Shown: piece by piece, positions 57,682 to 64,000 of the stretch
How positions within the stretch are numbered: position 1 is the first letter of the stretch
Layout of the letters: each line of letters opens with the position of its first letter
Assembly: GCF_003144245.1 (NCBI RefSeq)
Contig: NW_020289981.1
Span: 1 to 64,000 of the forward strand
DNA from: Jaminaea rosea
Taxonomy: Eukaryota; Basidiomycota; Exobasidiomycetes; Microstromatales
Direction of reading: 5' to 3'
DNA: 64,000 nucleotides
Position numbers and translations under genes: made by a program
The notes under the pieces: generated by a model
Database searches by the model: none
Told to the model about the DNA's origin: nothing
The model's input: the letters and a program-made list of their open reading frames with translations, nothing else

Positions 57682-58928
57682 TCAGTGGTCATCGCCCCCC
57701 TCAGCGCGTATTTCAATGCCCTCGGCCGGTGCGTCGATCTCGAGCTTCCTCTCTATGGTTCGGCCTCCTTCGCCCGTACCAACCTTCCTCTACGCGTAGC
57801 GATCGCAAAGTGGTCAGCTTCTGCGCACATTGGACCACTGTCTCCCTGTCTGCATCCCTACCTTGTCGAGGCCACAGCAACCCGCAGGACAGCCAGTTTG
57901 GCAGTCGCACGAGTGACACGGATTCTGGTCGGTAGACATCAAATGGTCAGAAGCTCAGCCGTCACAAGCCTCGCTCTGGACAGCTCACGATATCGCGCAG
58001 TATGACAAGGCCCTTGGACATCGTGTCCGTCGTGACCTGCCTTTCAATGAGCTGACTACCTTGGCTTCCATCGATCTCTCTCTTGGCGGAAGGCATGTCA
58101 CTTTGCTCGCGAAACGTAGCCAAGTGCCCCACTGGCTCCGTTCGCACCTCCTTGAGGCCACAGCAAGTCGAGGGACAATTTATGCCGCAGGCGCAGTTCG
58201 AGCATGGGCCAAGCAGACGGGAATTCACGCTGACGGTCTTCGACGCAGCCTGAGTCAGGGTATCAGCAGCAAAGTCGGCAACAAAGTTTGCCAACGACGA
58301 ACTCACGATATCGCGCAGCACGATGTCCGAGAAGGACGAGTCCGTCACGGGCTGCCTCTTGTCGACTTGACCACCTTGCCCCCCTTCGATCGTTCTCTGT
58401 GCGCAACAAACGCATAGTCGTCGAATGTGTCAGCAGCCAAGTCGGCAAGTTTCTCCCTGGCGCCATGCCTTACCTCTGCGGGGCATCCGCACGACGGAGG
58501 ACAAACAGGACAGGCGCAAAGGCTGCACAGCTCCTGAGTAGCGTTCAAAAAGCAGAGGGTCAGTCAGCGATTTGGTCGAGGTCCTGCGGTAGATAGACTG
58601 ACGGACGCGCGTATCATGAGTTGCTCGAGCTTATCATCCGCAGCGCGCATGCGTCCGCCCAGCTGAGAGCACGGCCAATTAGACGGTCAGATAGGCCCGA
58701 AAGCTGAAGGCCGGCAGAATTTTTCTCACCTCGGTGTTCTTGCCAAGGATCAGAGCATCAGTCTGGGTCGAAGGGGGTCGAAGGGGATACCGTCAGCTGC
58801 ACGTCTCGCGCGAAGCTGCGCGTGAGTCTCACGTTAGTGGGTAGAGCCTCGACGATCTTGATGGTGGACAAGCTAGCGAGCGCCACGAGCGCACTAGAGG
58901 CGAGGGAGAAGCGGATGAGCTGCATCAT
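57682..58928 (-). CDS. Small secreted modular Cys-rich protein
   Basis: Nine exons (58928-58833, 58762-58730, 58662-58603, 58533-58474, 58396-58307, 58249-58148, 58081-57989, 57924-57862, 57789-57682) give 234 residues. Every exon is a multiple of three and every intron is phase 0. A signal peptide (MMQLIRFSLASSALVALASL) ends near VEALPTN. Exons 4, 6 and 8 each encode a Cys module (CSLCACPVCPPSCGC, CSNCACGINCPSTCCG, CHSCDCQTGCPAGCCG). Exons 5, 7 and 9 encode a partner module starting R-[T/E/K]-[I/V] and Gly-rich (RTIEGGQGGQ, REIDGSQGSQ, RKVGTGEGGR), often ending near a dibasic or Glu-Arg site. The gene thus holds three copies of a two-exon unit. The C-x2-C-x-C pattern suggests metal binding or tight disulphides. 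No family is recognised. Confidence 0.65.
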
Positions 58929-59835
58929 GGGGGATAGTTCGTGGTGATGCCGTTGGTGGTCGGGAAACGACAAGACGACCGAGAGCCTTGCGAGTTAAGA
59001 CCACAAGTGGGCAGCGGGCGCAGTCGACTCTGTACGTCTCTGTTGCTCTGAGAGCGGATCGAAAAAGCGCCGGATGGTAGACCTTTGGCGGATCAATATC
59101 AATAGCTGGCCTCATCCCCACGCAAGACGATACTCCCACAAAGTCGTAATTTGCGACAGAGCAAGAAAGCGACGACCAAGCCCGAGGATCGAGAGCGCCG
59201 TGAGATGATGTGCACAGGCTGAAGCATTTCGGGGTGGATGGCCCAGCCCATGCCCCGCCGTGACAATGAGGCGGCCGCAAAGCAAATACGGCCCGGGTGG
59301 CCGTGGGAGAATAGCAGAGAGCCATCGGCGCTACCCCGACCTTTGCCTCGTAGCACTCGCGGCACACCTCGCACTGCCCTACAGGATTGCCAGCTTGCCC
59401 CTTGAGCTCGTGAGCTTTAGACACGAACGGTGCAGGCAATGTCTGTTGTGCTCGGCATGACGAGGTGCCGGCCGTAAGCCAGCTTATATGAGGCAATTTG
59501 ATGGTCTCCCATTTCTCCAGCTCCGTCCTCGATCAGCGGCTGAGTCCAAGCGGAGGGACAAGACCCTTTACCTCCGCGTAGTGACGGCGCGATGCGCTTG
59601 GTGAGGAGCGCTTGGGTCATGTGAGCCTGCGAACACGATGCTTTTGCCTCTGCCCTCGACTCAGCGGGCGCGTCAAGCGTCCGGTAGCGAGGCTACAGCG
59701 CCAAAGAGACACTTGACCCGTCCAGCCAGCTTTTTCCTTCTGCGACTGCACTAGAGCTACTTCGGGCTGCCTCCCGCCTCGTTCGACCTGCGCGACATCT
59801 TTCTCAGCCAATCGACCCCAGACGTATCATCCCAG
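58929..59835. promoter_or_regulatory. Shared upstream region of two divergent Cys-rich secreted genes
   Basis: These 907 bp lie between the start codons of the two small Cys-rich genes. A TATA-like cttatatgag occurs near 59483-59492, too far from either start to assign. No other gene is supported. Confidence 0.4.
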
Positions 59836-60545
59836 ATGCATGCCACACGCATCTCCCTCGCTGTTGCTACCCTTGTGGCTTTTGCGGCCTACCACACCAT
59901 CCAGACAGTCGGTGCTCTACCTGCGAGCGTGAGTCATGGGCAAAGATGGACGCACTCATTCGTCCAGAAAGCTCAGACTTGATCTTGCCCCTACATCTAC
60001 AGACTGGTGCTCTCGTCCACGCCAGGGACCTCTTCGTGGTGAGCAGCAGAGTCCGCCCCCTGCCACAAGAGCTCGAGCCGGCTGACACTCATGATCGCAG
60101 CCGCGCAACTCCAGCGGAGAGCCGGCTCACTGCTCGGACGTGCGTTGAGATGCCTCGATAGCCCGCGTCACATGGCACCCCGCAGCCCAATTTCCTCGCT
60201 GACCCTCTCTTGCCATCACGCAGAGCCCCTGCGATACTTGCGCAGGCGGGAAACTTGAATGCGGAGACTGCAAGCACTGTCAGAGTCCCGTGAGTGCTCG
60301 TGATGTGCATCAGGAGGTCTCGTGTGCTGATGCCTGTCTGCCGCAACACCAGCCCGCCATTCGTGCGCTCGACGCCTCAATCGGTGCAGACATCCTCATG
60401 GTGAACTGATTGCGACTGGTATTAGTGCCTGCGTCGACTGAATCACCCGGCTCGTAACATCCCCCTCCGGCTCAACAAGCGCGACTTCTGCAACGGCTGC
60501 TCCTGCAGTACTGCCTCGGATTGCCCGCCTGAATGCTGTCCCTGA
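59836..60545 (+). CDS. Small secreted Cys-rich protein sharing the Cys module
   Basis: Six exons (59836-59928, 60003-60038, 60101-60139, 60224-60289, 60353-60400, 60480-60545) give 115 residues. All introns are phase 0. A signal peptide (TRISLAVATLVAFAAY) ends near VGALPAS, similar to the VEALPTN of the divergent neighbour. Exon 4 has a CxxC-rich segment (CDTCAGGKLECGDCKHC). The last exon, RDFCNGCSCSTASDCPPECC, matches the Cys module of the neighbour (C-x2-C-x-C-x5-C-P-x2-C-C) and ends one residue later. Exon 5 contains AIRALDASIGAD, close to the RALD starts in the giant repeat gene. The last acceptor is AAG rather than CAG, a mild weakness. A divergent paralogue with shuffled exons is the likely origin. 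Confidence 0.58.
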
Positions 60546-61056
60546 TGCAACCGCTGACGCGGTCAGTGTGTAAGGGAGGCCAGTGTTTCGCCGTCTCAAA
60601 ACTCAGAAATACGCTCGCCTTCAATATCATTCATCTCGACGTGCTCTGCTTCTCACGAAAGCCCTCTGGGTTAAGTGAATTGGCTGTTCGCGTGATGAGA
60701 CCTGTTCAGTGTACACGCCGCCGCAGCCTCCTGGCGTCACAATTCACGGCGGCCGACAGACAAGAGTTGATGCCCTTGCGCGTTTGCTGCCCATCTCGAG
60801 TGGGCAGCAACCGCAAATGACGACTTTTTCGTCAGTGTACCGCCGCCCGCACGAAAACCTGGTGTGGGACGAGAGCAAGCAGCAGACTGTTATGTGAAGC
60901 ATGTCGATTGAAAACGATAAAGTGTAAGGAGAGGATGCCGAAAGAAGTAGATATTCGAATCAAGAGGCCAGACAGGGTTACGGAAGCGGTTTGGCACAAG
61001 CTAGACTGGCCCAATCTCTCCTCAAACGAGGCGCAACGAGGCATTTGGGCCTTCGC
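60546..61056. other. Intergenic region, convergent
   Basis: No gene is visible between the two stop codons. Confidence 0.5.
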
Positions 61057-64000
61057 CTATTCGTCCTTGACAATAGACCGTCGCCCCCAACCGAACCATT
61101 TCTTGAGTCTGGACCAGAACGTGTGCGTGGACGAAGTCGGCGACGACGTCGATGAAGAGGAGGTCGGCGAGTGGCTCGGATGAACGTTGTAGGCCGTCTC
61201 AGAACTGCTTATAGTGTTGGGACCGTGAGCGACTCCGCTGCCCGATGAGTGGCTCGGACTCGACTGGTACGACCCTCCAGGCGAGCGATTGGCATCGACA
61301 GGACCATGATTGGACCCACTTGAGGACGCTGGTGAGGGAGGAGCGTCGCCGCCGTGCATGGGCTCTCGTGCCTTAACTAGGCCCCCCACGTCGTCATCCT
61401 TCGCAATTGATCGTCGCCCCCAACCGAGAAAGCTCCTGAGCACTGACCAGAAGGATCCATTGTGCGATGCTGACGACGATGGTTGAGGAGCCAAGCCTGG
61501 CGGGTGCGCTGCGGCCGACGATGACCCTGTCGAGTGGCCTGGACTGGCATTATTGACAGACTCAGCTTCTGAATTGCTTACAATGCTGGCACCGTGAGGA
61601 GGGGCATCTGAGGAATGGCCCGAATGCGACTCGTAGGATCCTCCAGGTGAGCGATTGGCATCGATTGGACCATCGTTGGAGCTGGCTGAGCCCACAGACG
61701 CCCCAGGCGAGCCGGGAGCGGCGGGAGAAGCGTGGCCACTGTTCATGGGAGCTCGCGCCTGAAGCAACGAGCCCTCCTCGTCCATCCCGTGAATGATAGC
61801 CCGTCGCCTGAAACCAAGGAAGCTCCTGAGTCTTGACCAGAAAGATTTAGTAGTCGCAGACGATGATCGAGAGGGAGCAGAGCCTTGCGGGCGCGTGCTG
61901 CCCGACGCAGCTGACGAAGACGACGAAGAGGCTGCCGAGTGGCTTGGAGTCCTGTTGAGTGACCCAGATGGAGAATTGGAGCCATGTCGGCCGCCTGGAG
62001 AATGATCCGGGCTTGAGTGGAAGGATCCCGCAGGCGAGCGATTTGGATCGACGGGACCGTGATTGGATCCAGCCGAGGATGCTGGCGAGGGAGGTGCATT
62101 GACGAGGGCAGGTAGGGCGGGTGGAGCAGGGCCGCCTTGCATGGGCTTTCGACTTGCCAGCAGGGAGCCACCCACGTCATCGTCCTTGGCAATGAACCGT
62201 CGCCTCCAATTGCTGAAGAAGCTCCTGATTCTCGACCAAAAGGATCTGCTCCTCGACGTTGACGACCGGGAGGGCGGCTGTGTGGCGATCGACGCAGCTG
62301 CCGAGGACGAGGAGGAAGCTGTCGAGTGGCTTGAACTCGCGTTGCTCACGGACCCAGATGCAGAAGAGGAACTGCGGCTGCTGCCAGAGGAATCGCCCGA
62401 GCTCGACTCAAAGGATCCTGTAGGCGAGCGATTCGGATCGACAGGCCCATGATTGGACCCAGCTGAAGACGCTGGCGAGGGAGGTGCATCGACTAGGGGA
62501 GGAAGGCCGTCCATGGGTGTTCGAGCTACCAGCGAGAAGCCCCCCACAGTGTCGTCTTTGACAGTTGAACGTCGCCCCCAACCAAAGAACTTCTTGATTC
62601 CTGTCCACACGGCTGCTGGTCGAGGAAGTTTGAAGCCTGGTCGGCGATCAGCGGACGACGCAGCTGTTGAAGCCGATGAAGGTGTTCGCGAATGACCTGG
62701 TTTGTTGACCGAACCAGAGTCAGAATGGCTCACTGTGTTGGGACCGTGAGGGCCTGCGGCGACTACCGAAGCCGAGCCCGACACGTAAGAGCTTCCAGAC
62801 GAGCGATCGGATGCGTAGGGACCAGAATTCGAGCTGCCTGAGCCCAGAGACGACGCAGCCGGGCCCCATGAGCCTACCGGACTCCATCCCCCCGAGCCCG
62901 TACAGGCAGCATACTCGGGACAACTGACGGAAGGCGTGGCGGGGCGTTGGAACATGGGCACTCGTCCCTCAAGCCATAAGCTCTCCACGTCCGAGTCATT
63001 GACCATAGATCGTCGACCCCAACCAAGCAATTTACCGAGTCTTGACCAGTAGGAACTCGTGTTCGACGGCGTCGAAGACGGCGATCGAGAGGGTGGAAAG
63101 CCTGCTGGTGGCGTGGCGGTCGACGACGATGATGCCGTGGATGAGGACGACGACGATCGCGAGGGAGATGACGCTCGAGAAGGGGATGGCTTTCGGAAGG
63201 GCGCAGGGCTTGGTGGGTGTGCGCCGGCGGACGTTGCCGAAGAAGAGGGTGAGGATGGTGGCGAGGCAGGAGGAGTAAAGCCGGGCGGATGTGAGGCGGC
63301 CGACGCTGCCGATGAAGAAGATGAGAGTGGCGGCGAGGCAGGGGGAGCCAAACCAGTTGGATGTGAGCCGCCTGACGTTGCCGATGAAGAGGCTGAGGTC
63401 GACGGCGATGCTGGAGGAGTAAAGCCTGGTGGATGTGAGGCGGCCGAACCAGCTGATGAAGAGGACGAGGGGTTCACCGGGTGGGCTGGAGGAGCCCAGG
63501 CTATCGGGATGGCTGGTATTGGTCTAGGTTCAGAACCGTTCGCCACGTTGGGACCGCGAGCGACTCCAGCGCGAGAGCCCGACACCAGCTCGGAGGGCTC
63601 TGCAGGCAAGCGATCAGGATCCATCGTACCATAGCTCGAGCTGCCCGAGCCCGCAGACTTCGAAGGTGAGCCCTGAGCGGAGCCCCGCGCAGCGACGGGA
63701 GGCGTGGCAGGAACTTGATACATGGACTCTGAAGATGCCGGCGTCGCCTGCTTCTGGTCCCGACGAGATAACGACGCCTGCCGTGGCCTCAGACCAAGGA
63801 TTCTCCTGAACTTCGCCCAGAACTGTGACGGTCGAATAGGGGCCGATGGGCCGCCTAAGGGACGGGGAGGCGGACTTGCGTCGTAGGACCCCCCAGGGGA
63901 GCGATTGGGATCGATCGGGCCGGTATTGGAGCCAGCCGAGGACGCTGGCGAGGGAGCATTGATCACGACGGGATCGGCGGGAGCGGCAGCAGCAGGAGCA
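61057..64000 (-). CDS. Ser/Pro-rich protein with seven cationic amphipathic repeats, 5' end outside window
   Basis: The frame is open from 61057 to the window edge (at least 980 residues), so the start and any signal peptide lie outside. Seven copies of an aromatic, basic segment of the form FWSRLRSFLGWGRRSIVKD are spaced by 70-180 residues of Ser/Pro/Gly-rich linker. Linkers repeat PPSPASSAGSNHGPVDPNRS and GGSYESS-like blocks. Variants include YWSRLGKLLGWGRRSMV, VWTGIKKFFGWGRRSTV, FWSRIRSFFSNWRRRFI and FWSRLKKWFGWGRRSIV, the last at the C-terminus. All seven have two or three basic residues in a row near the end of the segment. Linkers carry almost no charged residues. Membrane binding or release as peptides by a Kex2-like protease is inference. 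No family is recognised. Confidence 0.68.
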   Translation of the reverse strand, partial: APAAAAPADPVVINAPSPASSAGSNTGPIDPNRSPGGSYDASPPPRPLGGPSAPIRPSQFWAKFRRILGLRPRQASLSRRDQKQATPASSESMYQVPATPPVAARGSAQGSPSKSAGSGSSSYGTMDPDRLPAEPSELVSGSRAGVARGPNVANGSEPRPIPAIPIAWAPPAHPVNPSSSSSAGSAASHPPGFTPPASPSTSASSSATSGGSHPTGLAPPASPPLSSSSSAASAASHPPGFTPPASPPSSPSSSATSAGAHPPSPAPFRKPSPSRASSPSRSSSSSSTASSSSTATPPAGFPPSRSPSSTPSNTSSYWSRLGKLLGWGRRSMVNDSDVESLWLEGRVPMFQRPATPSVSCPEYAACTGSGGWSPVGSWGPAASSLGSGSSNSGPYASDRSSGSSYVSGSASVVAAGPHGPNTVSHSDSGSVNKPGHSRTPSSASTAASSADRRPGFKLPRPAAVWTGIKKFFGWGRRSTVKDDTVGGFSLVARTPMDGLPPLVDAPPSPASSAGSNHGPVDPNRSPTGSFESSSGDSSGSSRSSSSASGSVSNASSSHSTASSSSSAAASIATQPPSRSSTSRSRSFWSRIRSFFSNWRRRFIAKDDDVGGSLLASRKPMQGGPAPPALPALVNAPPSPASSAGSNHGPVDPNRSPAGSFHSSPDHSPGGRHGSNSPSGSLNRTPSHSAASSSSSSAASGSTRPQGSAPSRSSSATTKSFWSRLRSFLGFRRRAIIHGMDEEGSLLQARAPMNSGHASPAAPGSPGASVGSASSNDGPIDANRSPGGSYESHSGHSSDAPPHGASIVSNSEAESVNNASPGHSTGSSSAAAHPPGLAPQPSSSASHNGSFWSVLRSFLGWGRRSIAKDDDVGGLVKAREPMHGGDAPPSPASSSGSNHGPVDANRSPGGSYQSSPSHSSGSGVAHGPNTISSSETAYNVHPSHSPTSSSSTSSPTSSTHTFWSRLKKWFGWGRRSIVKDE

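Noticed and set aside
1-64000. tRNA, rRNA, transposon or virus-derived genes
   Set aside because: I looked for B-box-like motifs, transposase and reverse-transcriptase motifs and long terminal repeats and saw none that hold up by eye. A tRNAscan or profile search could still find weak cases.

Overview
This window looks like basidiomycete nuclear DNA. It is GC-rich, the genes carry short introns (mostly about 50-110 bp, GTGAGT-type donors, CAG acceptors, CTGAC or CTAAC branch points), and the set includes a fungal multi-pass membrane protein resembling the DUF6534 group, an astacin-type double metallopeptidase, a polyol/sugar MFS carrier and many small secreted proteins. Ustilaginomycotina or a relative is a reasonable guess, but the sequence alone does not fix it. 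I saw no transposase, reverse transcriptase, viral gene, rRNA, tRNA or CRISPR array.

The first 28 kb is dense and mostly housekeeping. In order: a Ser/Pro-rich one-TM protein; a 1668-residue protein with two astacin-type zinc sites; a 4E-T-like eIF4E-binding protein, divergent from transcription elongation factor Elf1; histone N-alpha-acetyltransferase NAA40, divergent from pyruvate kinase; a flavin-reductase-like mitochondrial protein; an SGNH-like type II membrane protein, divergent from formyltetrahydrofolate deformylase; the ribosome-biogenesis pair Sgd1/Utp7 on a shared promoter; and trimethyllysine dioxygenase (carnitine synthesis).

The second part (28.6-64 kb) is gene-poorer and rich in secreted, fast-evolving genes. 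The most striking is a 5-kb gene (28657-33572, minus) for a secreted protein of about 1325 residues. It has 22 Cys-rich repeats and nearly all its introns are phase 0, so exons equal repeat modules. It is followed by an unrecognised, apparently broken locus, an MFS carrier, two small secreted proteins, an alpha/beta hydrolase, a GST, a secreted type-B carboxylesterase, a nitronate monooxygenase, the DUF6534-like membrane protein and a CoA-binding protein with a 6-nt exon.

The last 6 kb holds a divergent pair of small secreted Cys-rich genes that share a Cys module and phase-0 exons. It ends with the 3' part of a Ser/Pro-rich protein carrying seven copies of a cationic amphipathic segment, each followed by a dibasic site. 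These modular genes are the best candidates for something undescribed: exon-duplicated secreted repeat proteins and a possible multi-copy peptide precursor.

All spliced models below were built by hand. I accepted them when every exon joined in frame with no internal stop and the total length was a multiple of three.
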